From: CAZBEA01 sp964519355
GTDB lineage: Bacteria > Patescibacteriota > Microgenomatia > Levybacterales > GWA1-39-11
Direction: 5' to 3'
Assembly: GCA_964519355.1 (NCBI GenBank)
Contig: CAZFJW010000006.1
Coordinates: 1-26,617, forward strand
DNA: 26,617 bases
In this document: positions 15,112 to 23,248 of the stretch, in pieces
Position numbering within the stretch: position 1 is the first letter of the stretch
Layout of the letters: the number at the start of each line of letters is the position of its first letter
Program-made: the position numbers and the translations under genes
Notes under the pieces: generated by a model
What the model was told of the DNA's origin: nothing
The model's input: the letters and a program-made list of their open reading frames with translations, nothing else
The model's database searches: none

Positions 15112-16131
15112 CTAATCAAGGAGTTTTTTGAATTTTTCAACAATCTCAACAGGTGTTGGATCGTTTCCATATGCTAATGCTAAATAATATGAAGTGAATC
15201 CTCCCAAAAGAAGAGATGAGAACATTTTGTAAAAAATATCTCCATCTTCATAATCAATAATTTCCGAATCTGTTCCATATTCTCGTATGATCTGTGCTGT
15301 TACTTCATATCTTTTATAATTTCTTGGATGATCTGCTGGGTCACGCAGCATGATTGCTATAAATGTACCCTGAGGGCTCACGAATCCATTTGCTTCGTTG
15401 TGATTAAGTTCTGGAAAAAAATTCCAAAAAGCAGGTGTTTTACCATTTTCATTAATCATGATCTTCCATATCATTGCGACTGGTTTGTACTTAGTAGAAG
15501 TATAAATAACAGGGGTCTTGCCCGCGATTTTTTCTGCCAGCATTTTCCCTCGCTCTTCAAAACTTGCAATGTTGTCTTTCAACTTTTGAGCAGTTTCAAG
15601 AATTGTATCTTTTGTATTGGGAATAAGTTCATGATTAATAAGAGTTTGAATGACTGCGCCGAAAAAGTATCCGGTTCCAAGTCTTGGCTGGAAATTTTCA
15701 AAGGGAACAGGCATTTTAATGTGCGGAATATTGTGCTCATGACACATTTCCTCAATTTTCCCCCCGCTCGAAAGACCTATGCTGGGAAGTTTGTGATCAA
15801 GTGCTTCCTGAAATGATTCAATTGTCTCCTCGGTATTGCCTGAATACGAGGATATAAAATTCAAACAATTCTTAAATGCCTCATGTGGAAGTGAATAAAA
15901 TCTATTCTGAAATACCTCAAGCCTTCTTGCGTTTGTGTTTTTTTTAAATAAATCACTTAAATAAATTCTTAGAAGATTGCCTGGTAATGCTGATCCGCCC
16001 ATTCCTGAAATTTCAATAGCCTGAAAATCACCATCAATCCTAATATCCTTCGCAATTTCAAATCCTACTCTGAATTGATCAGGACTATCAAGAAGCATTT
16101 GTCTAAAATTTGATGGGTCTTGTGGATTCAT
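15112..16131 (-). CDS. Bifunctional phosphoglucose/phosphomannose isomerase
   Basis: 339 residues with the two SIS subdomains of the archaeal-type PGI/PMI family: EISGMGGSALPG (40-51), SSYSGNTEET (94-103, phosphosugar-binding serines), and FPELNHNEANG (239-249) with the catalytic Glu/His region; the C-terminal part matches the bacterial PGI/PMI C-domain. It interconverts glucose-6-P or mannose-6-P with fructose-6-P. The usual bacterial glucose-6-phosphate isomerase is much longer (near 550 aa), so this is the compact family. It starts 2 nt after the upstream phosphatase stop. Confidence 0.9.
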   Translation of the reverse strand: MNPQDPSNFRQMLLDSPDQFRVGFEIAKDIRIDGDFQAIEISGMGGSALPGNLLRIYLSDLFKKNTNARRLEVFQNRFYSLPHEAFKNCLNFISSYSGNTEETIESFQEALDHKLPSIGLSSGGKIEEMCHEHNIPHIKMPVPFENFQPRLGTGYFFGAVIQTLINHELIPNTKDTILETAQKLKDNIASFEERGKMLAEKIAGKTPVIYTSTKYKPVAMIWKIMINENGKTPAFWNFFPELNHNEANGFVSPQGTFIAIMLRDPADHPRNYKRYEVTAQIIREYGTDSEIIDYEDGDIFYKMFSSLLLGGFTSYYLALAYGNDPTPVEIVEKFKKLLD

Positions 16132-16133
16132 TT

Positions 16134-16910
16134 TTATCTAACAGTATTTATTATAATTTCCTTTATTTTCAAAAACAACTCCCCCTTTGAAGCAAGAATT
16201 ACTTTGTGGCCATCCACTTCGAATTGCTCCACAGTAAATCCCGCCTCTTCAAACAATATAATTCTCGGCGCCTGATCCCAGAGTTTGGTTGTCGGATTTA
16301 AAACAATAAAGGCATTAATACCTCCTGTTAATAAATACAAAGCAAACCTTCCGGCACTCACCCTTGTTCTGTATGCTGCACGTGCTATTTCCCGAAATGC
16401 ATCACTTTTCCAATCTAGAAGCTCTTGTCCTCCAAAATCGATATCAACCACTGCATTCTCAATTGAAATTGTATTTCCAAATTCAATTTTTTCAGAATTC
16501 AAACATGTGCCATTTCCCTTGCTCGCAGAAAATAATTGTTCTGCAACAGGATCATACACGACTCCTAATATCGGAGCATTATTGAACAACAGGGCAACTT
16601 GAACGTAAAAAGAAGGCATGCTGTGTGCATAATGTTTGGTCCCGTCAATCGGGTCGATGAGCCATACGTATCCATCTTTTAGCTCTCCTCCATGTTCTTC
16701 TCCCAATACAACAGCGCCTGAAATCAAACCATCTAACTGTTCGGAAATTTGAGACTCAAGAAAATCATCAACTTCGGTTACTACATCGCCCGCCGTTCCT
16801 TTTTGAATTGCTTCGACATTTTGCCACTTTGAGAATGCATATTCACCAGCACCAAGTACAATATCTTCTACTTTTTTTTGGAGATTACGTAATTCCTCTG
16901 AGGTTAACAT
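16134..16910 (-). CDS. Inositol monophosphatase family phosphatase
   Basis: 258 residues with the metal-dependent IMPase motifs: GEEHGG (70-75), WLIDPIDGTKHYAH (83-96) and KLWDQAPRI (209-217), where the usual WDxAAG reads WDQAPR. Family members dephosphorylate inositol-1-P, fructose-1,6-bisphosphate, histidinol-P or PAP. Because the gene sits between a phosphohexomutase and a sugar isomerase, a sugar-phosphate substrate such as fructose-1,6-bisphosphate is attractive, which would complete the route from PEP to hexose phosphate, but the sequence alone does not decide this. Its ATG directly abuts the stop of the upstream gene. Confidence 0.88.
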   Translation of the reverse strand: MLTSEELRNLQKKVEDIVLGAGEYAFSKWQNVEAIQKGTAGDVVTEVDDFLESQISEQLDGLISGAVVLGEEHGGELKDGYVWLIDPIDGTKHYAHSMPSFYVQVALLFNNAPILGVVYDPVAEQLFSASKGNGTCLNSEKIEFGNTISIENAVVDIDFGGQELLDWKSDAFREIARAAYRTRVSAGRFALYLLTGGINAFIVLNPTTKLWDQAPRIILFEEAGFTVEQFEVDGHKVILASKGELFLKIKEIIINTVR

Positions 16911-18728
16911 TTAGAATACATCAACTGTAACAGTTGACAGAATATCTTCAAAAATTTGTGCAATTGCTTTTTCTAAGACTTCGGCTTCTGCCATAATTTC
17001 GTCTTTTGATTTTTCGCTCAACCTACCCTTTACATTCGTATAGTACTTCATTTTAGGCTCCGTTCCTGAAGGACGAGCATGAATTACAGTTCTCTCGTCG
17101 TCAGTGAAAAAGAATGAAAGCATATCTCCCTTGTCCCAATTTCTTGTTTCAAGAAGTTCTCCTGTCTGGGCATCCCGCAGCTCACCATTTGATCTATCCA
17201 AAACTTTCAAAACCTTTCTGCCTCCGATTTCTTTTGGCAAATTTTCCCGTAATTTTTTCATAGCCAAATTCATCTGATCAAATGCCCCAAATCCCTGAAT
17301 CTCTTTATAGAAAAGACGCTCTGCATAATACCCGTATTTTTCATAGATTTGTTCTAGAAGATCAGTAGGTGTAATATTATTTTCTTTACAATATACGGCC
17401 ATTTCAGCAGCAATTACGGCTGGAGTCTCTGCGCCCTTATCACGGTACGCTGTGCCATAAAGGTATCCGACGCTTTCTTCTGCTGCAAAAATAAAATGTT
17501 TTTCAGGAGGTAAATTCTGAATTCTATCTCCTATGAATTTAAAACCAACGAGGAGATCTCCGATAACCTCTACGCCAAATCCTTCTGCAACATCGCGGAA
17601 AAGTTCTGTTGTGACAGAGGTTTTGACCATGACTGGATTTTCGGGAATTTTATTTTGACGGGAAAGAGTATCAAGAATAAAATACGTCATAAGTACTGCG
17701 CCTCTGTTTCCATCAAGACTCTTCCAATTTCCTTCTCTATCTGGGATTGCCATTCCGAGTCTGTCAGCATCTGGATCAGAAACAAGAATTATGTCAGCAC
17801 CTACATTTTTAGCAAGTTCGATTGCTCTATCATAGACGACTGGAAATTCAGGATTTGGGAAGTGACCTGTAACATTTGGGAAGTCCCCATCCAGGCTCAT
17901 TTGCTCGTCAACCAAGACTATATCTTCAAATCCTAATTCTTTGAGAACTGGAAGAACTGATTGAGATCCAACTCCATGGAGCGGAGAGAATACAATTTTT
18001 ACGTTTCTCCCCCCGTAAATTGATGCTTTTTTTGCTGATTCTGCAAATGCCTGATCTACCTCTTTTGGAATGTACGAGATTAAACCTTTGTCCACTGCTT
18101 CTCCAAAATCCATCTTGTTAATTGTCGAAATATTTTTAAATTCCTCTTCAATTTGAACCCCTACTTCAGGAAGTACTTGAACCCCATTTTCGTCATACAC
18201 CTTGTATCCATTGAATTGTGGTGGATTGTGGCTTGCAGTAAGAACTATTCCGCCAGCGCACCCAAGGTGACGTACGGTAAATGAAAGCTGTGGAGTCGCT
18301 TTGTAATAATCGTAGATATGAACCGGAATTCCATTGGCTGCCAGAACTCGGGCTGTTTCTTTCATGAATGTTTCAGAATTGTGTCTGCTGTCGTATGCAA
18401 TCGCAATTCCTTTTGAAACAAGTGCTGATTTGTACTTAAGAATATATTGAGCGTATGCCTGTGATGCCCAGCGAATCATGTAGTTATTCATCCGATTCGT
18501 TCCAATATCCATAACACCCCGAATTCCACCAGTTCCAAAGATGAGCACCCTATAAAATGCGTCCATCAAAAAATCCCAATTCTCATTTTGGATTTTTTCT
18601 GACAACGTCTGTCTGAACTCAGCAAATTCTTCATCCGTCATCCATCTGCTGATTTCGTCAAATGCTACTTGATTGATTTTCTTTTCTTGGAGAGCTTGTT
18701 GAAGCCTATTTAGAAGTTGGGTATCCAT
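16911..18728 (-). CDS. Phosphoglucomutase / phosphomannomutase (alpha-D-phosphohexomutase)
   Basis: 605 residues with all four domain landmarks: the phosphoserine loop LTASHNPPQFNGYK with Ser166, the metal loop DPDADR (318-323), the sugar loop EESVGY (417-422), and the C-terminal phosphate loop RPSGTEPKMKYY. It moves phosphate between C1 and C6 of glucose or mannose. The long N-terminal extension (about 60 aa before GTGGIRG) is typical of the PGM2/YbbT-like subgroup. It stands 15 nt after holA and abuts the phosphatase gene, so all three sugar genes are clearly co-transcribed. Confidence 0.93.
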   Translation of the reverse strand: MDTQLLNRLQQALQEKKINQVAFDEISRWMTDEEFAEFRQTLSEKIQNENWDFLMDAFYRVLIFGTGGIRGVMDIGTNRMNNYMIRWASQAYAQYILKYKSALVSKGIAIAYDSRHNSETFMKETARVLAANGIPVHIYDYYKATPQLSFTVRHLGCAGGIVLTASHNPPQFNGYKVYDENGVQVLPEVGVQIEEEFKNISTINKMDFGEAVDKGLISYIPKEVDQAFAESAKKASIYGGRNVKIVFSPLHGVGSQSVLPVLKELGFEDIVLVDEQMSLDGDFPNVTGHFPNPEFPVVYDRAIELAKNVGADIILVSDPDADRLGMAIPDREGNWKSLDGNRGAVLMTYFILDTLSRQNKIPENPVMVKTSVTTELFRDVAEGFGVEVIGDLLVGFKFIGDRIQNLPPEKHFIFAAEESVGYLYGTAYRDKGAETPAVIAAEMAVYCKENNITPTDLLEQIYEKYGYYAERLFYKEIQGFGAFDQMNLAMKKLRENLPKEIGGRKVLKVLDRSNGELRDAQTGELLETRNWDKGDMLSFFFTDDERTVIHARPSGTEPKMKYYTNVKGRLSEKSKDEIMAEAEVLEKAIAQIFEDILSTVTVDVF

Positions 18729-18743
18729 ATTCTGGAAAACGAT

Positions 18744-19436
18744 TTAGTTTAATTCAGATGACAATAAAATGTCAAGTCTCCCAGCAATGGGAAGCACCAA
18801 ATTACTGCTTTTCAGATCTTTTTCGATCACGAAAAGCGAGTTATAAAAATGAACGAGCCTTTCCTGATCCCATTTCGCAGCTTGAGTACGCACTTTTCCA
18901 ATTTGCCATGGCGACATGCCCAAAAATGCAAGGCGTGACGGATCCTGAGCAGAGACAATTGCCGTAAGCTGCCACACTCTTTTGACGATAGAGTAAAAAA
19001 GCTGCTGCCTATCTACGTCTTCGGGAATTTTTGAGAATAAATCCAAGGCTGTTTTTGCATTCCCAGGAACAAGAGCATCAAGGAATGCAAAATAAAATTT
19101 CGGAAGCATATAGGACTCGATGACTGGTTTTAGATTGCTGAAAATAGGCGTTTTTTTTATTCCATCTGAGAGCACAATAACATCACATATGTTCAATTTT
19201 TGTTTGTCTAAAAACTGTTCAACTTCCCTTTCTTTTTTAACACCTAAAGAATCTGCATTCCGAAGAACCGCAAGTCTTTTTTCACTAAAAAGTCCTCCGG
19301 ACACCACAGCCTCAAAAATTATATTCAATCCCTCTTTTTTGCAATCAATTCTTGTGATTTTTTCAAATTCAGATTCGATCGTTTGAACACGATTCGAGAT
19401 AGCTTGAGTATTGTCTCCGATTAAGACGCGAATCAT
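18744..19436 (-). CDS. holA: DNA polymerase III delta subunit (HolA-like)
   Basis: 230 residues, shorter than usual HolA (near 330). The N-terminus MIRVLIGDN, the SGGLFSEKRLAVLRNAD segment (about 46-62) and the C-terminal all-helical part (MSPWQIGKVRTQAAKWDQERLVHFYNSLF) match the delta fold, which opens the beta clamp in the clamp loader. The N-terminal ATPase-like domain lacks a P-loop, as in delta. The ATG overlaps the stop of the metallopeptidase as ATGA. A clamp-loader gene in front of a sugar operon has no obvious functional link. Confidence 0.78.
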   Translation of the reverse strand: MIRVLIGDNTQAISNRVQTIESEFEKITRIDCKKEGLNIIFEAVVSGGLFSEKRLAVLRNADSLGVKKEREVEQFLDKQKLNICDVIVLSDGIKKTPIFSNLKPVIESYMLPKFYFAFLDALVPGNAKTALDLFSKIPEDVDRQQLFYSIVKRVWQLTAIVSAQDPSRLAFLGMSPWQIGKVRTQAAKWDQERLVHFYNSLFVIEKDLKSSNLVLPIAGRLDILLSSELN

Positions 19437-19804
19437 AATTTGTTATACAGCTCGTATAATTTTTTAACTTCCTTATTAATACTCTTTTTACCGTATGTAT
19501 GGGGACGCAAGTTTCCTGAAAAAGTTTTCGGAATATGCATGAGCTCATGAATTAGGACCTTTATTTGTTCGGTTTCGGAAAGCTTGTCGAAATGACGAGA
19601 AATAACTTCAATTACATATACAGGCTCCATGCCAAGGGCAAGCTGGAAAATTCTAGGAAATGCCCAAGTCCTAGCATATGCTCGTGTTTTTGAATCAAAG
19701 GCTCTCATGCAAAAAACATTTTCTTTTTTTATGTGAGTAAAAGAAAGTTTGTCAACAATTGTTGAAATCTGCCTTTTAATTTCTATATCTTCTTTCCAAT
19801 CCAT
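19433..19804 (-). CDS. Small HExxH putative metallopeptidase
   Basis: 123 residues with a zincin site HELMH (86-90) and a downstream His102 in NLRPH that can be the third zinc ligand. The stretch LIHELMHIPKTFSG resembles the putative phage/archaeal metallopeptidase family (PF18894-like). There is no signal peptide or membrane segment, so it acts in the cytoplasm; its substrate is unknown. It starts 1 nt after the glycosidase stop and overlaps holA by 4 nt. SprT-like proteases share the general idea but not the rest of the sequence. Confidence 0.75.
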   Translation of the reverse strand: MDWKEDIEIKRQISTIVDKLSFTHIKKENVFCMRAFDSKTRAYARTWAFPRIFQLALGMEPVYVIEVISRHFDKLSETEQIKVLIHELMHIPKTFSGNLRPHTYGKKSINKEVKKLYELYNKL

Positions 19805-19805
19805 A

Positions 19806-20942
19806 TTAAATTCCCAATACTACCTGAAAGTACATCTTTAAAAATTCTGAGTATCTCCCAGATACATCAGGAAGCCGTGCAAAATTTCTGGTAGATTTAC
19901 CCAAAACTTGAGCTTCAAAACTATCAGAATCCCGAGTTTCAAGAATTGGCTCACCCTTTATCTTTGCAATTTTCTCAAGCGCTTTATATCTCCCAAGCTG
20001 TTCCCCATTGTGTATGAAAGAAAAAACATCAAAAGCACCTGATGCATTTAGGATAAAAGGAGTAACTGCAATGACAGATGGATCATTATTCCAATACTTA
20101 AAAATGGCATCTGTATACCTTGAAATTGTTTCTTCTGATACCAACTCATTACTCCATCCAGTTTCTGTAATAAAGACTGGTATTGGACGATTTCTGTAAG
20201 AATCAATCATTTTTTTCTCGGAAAGATACTCTGTAGTTCCAGAGCCCGAGTAGTTGGGCGGCTCGGAGAATCCAGGATTCGGATAAGAATGTGAGGAGAA
20301 TCCATCTATTCTATTAAGAAGAGTCTCGTCAAAATCATGCATTCGCCTGATAAAAATTCTGTTATCAAAATAATTCACCCCATCCTGAGGCGCTGCATTG
20401 TCCATGCCGCCCATTATTACAAAAAAATCAGGGCTTTTTGATTTAAATATTTCGACAGCATATGAAAGAAGACTTGCATATTCTTCCGGGTTTGGCGCTT
20501 CTCCTCCCCATTCATCAGAACGATTTACCTCATTCAAAATTATTATGTACCTATTTTGAGTTGGCCAACTCAAAGAGCTTAAAAAATTTGCGAAATCCAA
20601 AAGATCAGTCTCTGTGGGCTTACGCCACACTTTTGTATTAAAATAATCTCCCCCTGTTGAAAGACGCAGTATCGGAATTATTTTGTTTTCCCGGGCGTCA
20701 TCCATAAATTTTTGCCATTTTTCCAAATCCCGATCTGAAAATTGAATCGGAATTGTCACATATCCCCATTCTCCTCCTCCTGAGTTAACAAGGCGTGCTG
20801 CATCGCCAATTTCTGTTGGAAATAAAATGTGTATTCCGATCTTATTGTTAGGTTTTTCCAATGGATCATAAAAACCATGTGATCGAGATGGGAAAAAGGA
20901 GAATAATACAGATAAAAATACAAATACAATTAAAATTTTCAT
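19806..20942 (-). CDS. Secreted glycoside hydrolase, clan GH-A TIM barrel
   Basis: 378 residues. A signal peptide (about 1-22, MKILIVFVFLSVLFSFFPS) is followed by a TIM-barrel. Numbered from the in-frame GTG one codon upstream, the acid/base pair is Asn138-Glu139 (ILNEVNRSDEW) and the nucleophile is Glu261 (FITETGWS), spaced as in clan GH-A (GH5, GH39, GH53 and related). It probably hydrolyses a beta-linked polysaccharide outside the membrane, either of a neighbouring cell or of its own envelope; the family cannot be fixed by eye. ATG 20942 is preferred over GTG 20945 because it lies 7 nt after a TATTAT -10 box. It heads the long operon down to the enolase-like gene. Confidence 0.8.
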   Translation of the reverse strand: MKILIVFVFLSVLFSFFPSRSHGFYDPLEKPNNKIGIHILFPTEIGDAARLVNSGGGEWGYVTIPIQFSDRDLEKWQKFMDDARENKIIPILRLSTGGDYFNTKVWRKPTETDLLDFANFLSSLSWPTQNRYIIILNEVNRSDEWGGEAPNPEEYASLLSYAVEIFKSKSPDFFVIMGGMDNAAPQDGVNYFDNRIFIRRMHDFDETLLNRIDGFSSHSYPNPGFSEPPNYSGSGTTEYLSEKKMIDSYRNRPIPVFITETGWSNELVSEETISRYTDAIFKYWNNDPSVIAVTPFILNASGAFDVFSFIHNGEQLGRYKALEKIAKIKGEPILETRDSDSFEAQVLGKSTRNFARLPDVSGRYSEFLKMYFQVVLGI

Positions 20943-20949
20943 CACACTT

Positions 20950-20978
20950 ATAATACAGGAAGATGGACTTGGATTAAA
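20950..20978 (-). promoter_or_regulatory. Promoter of the glycosidase operon (TTTAAT-17-TATTAT)
   Basis: On the minus strand, TTTAAT (20978-20973), a 17-nt spacer and TATTAT (20955-20950) preceded by TG. ATG 20942 follows 7 nt after the -10, which predicts a leaderless mRNA for the first gene of the operon. Confidence 0.55.
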
Positions 20979-20986
20979 GCTAGAAT

Positions 20987-21160
20987 TTAGCGTTTGGTAG
21001 ATTTTGAACCTGGAAGATAGTACAAAAGAACTCCACCTATTGCAAAAATAACTCCAGTCAGCTGAGCCTTATCAAGAGGAGTATACTCCAGAAGTAGTGG
21101 AAGAAAATACATGATAACACCAACTACTACTAATATAATTGCGAGTCTTTCTTTATACAT
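20987..21160 (-). CDS. 57-aa two-helix membrane protein, unknown function
   Basis: ATG 21160-21158 to TAA 20989-20987. The peptide begins MYKERLAIILVVVGVIMYFL and has two hydrophobic stretches (about residues 6-22 and 33-50) separated by a short polar turn, with a basic end (SKSTKR). The membrane pattern and a consensus -35 upstream argue that it is real. I recognise no family; it resembles small DUF-type two-helix proteins. It fills most of the 285-nt gap between the LppX-like gene and the glycosidase. Confidence 0.6.
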   Translation of the reverse strand: MYKERLAIILVVVGVIMYFLPLLLEYTPLDKAQLTGVIFAIGGVLLYYLPGSKSTKR

Positions 21161-21169
21161 ACCTTATAC

Positions 21170-21199
21170 AGCGTACAGAAAATAAAAATAACTTGTCAA
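21170..21199 (-). promoter_or_regulatory. Promoter of the 57-aa membrane protein gene (TTGACA-18-TACGCT)
   Basis: On the minus strand, a perfect TTGACA (21199-21194), an 18-nt spacer and TACGCT (21175-21170) preceded by TG. The ATG follows 9 nt after the -10, so the leader would be about 2-3 nt. Confidence 0.5.
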
Positions 21200-21230
21200 G
21201 AGGGAAAGTGGTTTTACAAAAAAAGAATAT

Positions 21231-22190
21231 CTAGTAGTCACCTGAGTCAAAATTATAGTCGTCGGCTGAAGGAAATGATTGCTCTTCAGAGCCACTCTCA
21301 TACTGTTTCATCATTTTGTCCAATTCCTCTTCACTTGGCATACCTTCTATTTCTGACCCTGCAGGCATCATATATTCATAAATATTCTTCCCTTCAGGAA
21401 CGTCTTTTGTAGGTGAAGGCTTGTCAACTGAAACATCATCATAATAGTACTCACTTTCTGAAGAGAACTCGCCGAATTCACTCAAGTCTTTTCTTAGAAG
21501 ATATTCTTTTTTATCGAACCAGAAAAGTCTTCTGCCAGCCGACTCCGTATCGTCGTTTGGATCGAGTTCTTCGTATTTGTAGCACATCAAATCTCCGCAC
21601 GCCTCCTCACCCAAATTGTTGTATTTCATCTTTGCAAATTCCGTTTCTTCTTCTTCATCATTTACCATATATTCTTCCATCTTGCTCTCAACTTCTTCAT
21701 TTACTTCACCTGGCTTTTCTGTCTGTTTCCACCATTTACCATCCTTAAAATCTTTTATGTATGTTGTGTCTCCAATTACTATCATGTCGCTCTCCATGCC
21801 CTCACCCGATGATGTTGTTCTGTATTTCATTGTGTCTCCATCCATGTCGTAGATCATTGTCGTATTTCCACTATATCCTGAAGACTTAGAAATAACTTTG
21901 AACTTTGTTGCATTGGCCTGAGCAGTCATGTGCTTACGAAGAAGCTCGTCATCAATATATGCAAAATCACTTTCCTTGGCCTTTTGCATCATCATACTAT
22001 TCCCCTTTGATCCAAGTGGCGAGCCACCACCCACTCCGCCTTTTCCAAAAAGAAAATATCCGACTCCCCCAAGTATTGCCACAACAACAACGATAACAAT
22101 AATTAGAATTGGAGAAAATTTACCGTAATATTTTTTGATCGAAGGATTTTTTACTCGAGCAGTTTTTCTATGTGTCCTTTTGCGGGCCAT
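21231..22190 (-). CDS. Membrane-anchored LppX/LolA-like extracellular protein
   Basis: 319 residues. A basic N-terminus (MARKRTHRKTARVKN) is followed by one membrane helix (about 27-48), a Gly-rich linker, and an acidic extracellular region. The YSGNTTMIYDMDGDTMKYRT and GDTTYIKDFKDGKWWKQ pattern (about 104-156) recalls the antiparallel beta sheet of LolA/LppX-type lipid- or lipoprotein-binding domains, as does FWFDKKEYLLRKD later. The CGDLMC pair (near 200) could form a disulfide outside. The tail (about 280-319) is rich in Glu, Ser and Tyr and looks disordered. There is no lipobox. Function is unknown; binding of a hydrophobic ligand is a weak inference. Confidence 0.65.
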   Translation of the reverse strand: MARKRTHRKTARVKNPSIKKYYGKFSPILIIVIVVVVAILGGVGYFLFGKGGVGGGSPLGSKGNSMMMQKAKESDFAYIDDELLRKHMTAQANATKFKVISKSSGYSGNTTMIYDMDGDTMKYRTTSSGEGMESDMIVIGDTTYIKDFKDGKWWKQTEKPGEVNEEVESKMEEYMVNDEEEETEFAKMKYNNLGEEACGDLMCYKYEELDPNDDTESAGRRLFWFDKKEYLLRKDLSEFGEFSSESEYYYDDVSVDKPSPTKDVPEGKNIYEYMMPAGSEIEGMPSEEELDKMMKQYESGSEEQSFPSADDYNFDSGDY

Positions 22191-22196
22191 ACATCT

Positions 22197-22226
22197 ACTC
22201 TATCTATCGACCAAACTATTTGTCAA
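22197..22226 (-). promoter_or_regulatory. Promoter of the LppX-like gene (TTGACA-18-TAGAGT)
   Basis: On the minus strand, a perfect TTGACA (22226-22221), an 18-nt spacer and TAGAGT (22202-22197), followed after 6 nt by ATG 22190. The -35 lies within the last codons of the upstream dus gene (His-Leu-Asp-Lys). A leaderless transcript is predicted. Confidence 0.6.
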
Positions 22227-23187
22227 GATGGAACTTTACCCTATATTCTTCAATCAGCTTTTTTGCTTCTTCATATGTAGCAGTCAACATACATTGCTGT
22301 CTCATCTCCGCTGCTCCATCAAAAGAAGAAAGATAGACTTTAAAGTATTTTTTCAATAACTGATACGACTTCACATCATTCCATTGCTCTTCGAACAGAT
22401 TTAAATGATATTCCATGAGTTCTATTCTTTCAGAAATTGAAATTGATTCAAAATCCCGCTCGGAAAAGATCCACGGATTCTGCAGTGCACCGCGGCCTAT
22501 CATAATTCCATCACACTTATACTTTTTTATTTTTTCCCTGGCATCTTTAAGTGTCAGAACATCACCATTCCCGACAATCACTGTGTTTTTTTTCATTTGA
22601 TCCCTGAGCTCTACAACTTTTTTCACTTCATCCCAGTGAGGCGGGACGCTCGACATTTCTTTTTGAGTTCTGGCATGAATGGTAAGTGCAGCAAGATTAT
22701 GTTCGAGCAAAAAACCTATCCAATCCTCAGTTTCAATTGTTTTAAATCCAATTCTGGTCTTAACACTCACTGGAAGACCTCCTGCTCCTTCTTGTGTCGC
22801 TGTTATAATCTCGTGAGCAAGACTGTGATTGCGGATAAGAGCCGAACATGCCCCGTTTTTTATAACTGTTTTTTGAGGGCACCCCATATTAATATCGATC
22901 CCATCAAATCCTTTTTCCTTAAGTTCCTTTGCTGCTAGAAAATAATTTTCAGGTTTCATTCCCCAAATTTGGGCAATAAGCGGTTTTTCCTCAGGATGAA
23001 AAAGAAGTCTTTGGACCACTTTATCGTGCCCTGGAGACTCAAGACCATCAACTGATGTAAATTCAGTAAAGAAGAGATCAGGCGTGCCAGACTTCAGAAA
23101 AACTCTGCGGAAAGCAGAATCCGTCACATCTTCCATAGGAGCTAGGATAAAAAAAGGCTTGAGTAATGTCTTCCATATATTTTCCAT
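22216..23187 (-). CDS. tRNA-dihydrouridine synthase (Dus family)
   Basis: 323 residues: FMN-binding TIM barrel with APMEDVTDSAFRRVF at the N-terminus, INMGCPQKTVIKNGACSAL (catalytic Cys in GCP), SVKTRIGF, TIHARTQKEM (FMN/tRNA-binding His) and the phosphate-site GNGDV and MIGRGAL motifs, then a helical C-terminal tRNA-binding domain. It reduces uridine to dihydrouridine in tRNA. I start at ATG 23187: it lies 7 nt after a TATAAT box, while an in-frame TTG at 23205 lies upstream of that box and an ATG at 23193 only 1 nt after it. Confidence 0.92.
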   Translation of the reverse strand: MENIWKTLLKPFFILAPMEDVTDSAFRRVFLKSGTPDLFFTEFTSVDGLESPGHDKVVQRLLFHPEEKPLIAQIWGMKPENYFLAAKELKEKGFDGIDINMGCPQKTVIKNGACSALIRNHSLAHEIITATQEGAGGLPVSVKTRIGFKTIETEDWIGFLLEHNLAALTIHARTQKEMSSVPPHWDEVKKVVELRDQMKKNTVIVGNGDVLTLKDAREKIKKYKCDGIMIGRGALQNPWIFSERDFESISISERIELMEYHLNLFEEQWNDVKSYQLLKKYFKVYLSSFDGAAEMRQQCMLTATYEEAKKLIEEYRVKFHLDK

Positions 23188-23194
23188 GCTCATG

Positions 23195-23224
23195 ATTATA
23201 CCCAAACACTTATAAAATGTACAA
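23195..23224 (-). promoter_or_regulatory. Promoter of dus (TTGTAC-18-TATAAT)
   Basis: On the minus strand, TTGTAC (23224-23219), an 18-nt spacer and TATAAT (23200-23195); ATG 23187 follows after 7 nt. It lies back to back with the promoter of the HD-domain gene. Confidence 0.6.
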
Positions 23225-23233
23225 AACTACAAG

Positions 23234-23242
23234 TGTTATAAT
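23234..23242 (+). promoter_or_regulatory. Extended -10 promoter of the HD-domain gene
   Basis: TGTTATAAT, a perfect extended -10, ends 6 nt before ATG 23249, so the mRNA should begin at the start codon. No -35 is visible, as is common for extended -10 promoters. Confidence 0.6.
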
Positions 23243-23248
23243 GCCGCT

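Noticed and set aside
23188..23205. TTG or first ATG as start of dus
   Set aside because: The TTG is upstream of the TATAAT box and the ATG at 23193 is 1 nt after it; ATG 23187 fits the 7-nt leaderless spacing and the family N-terminus.
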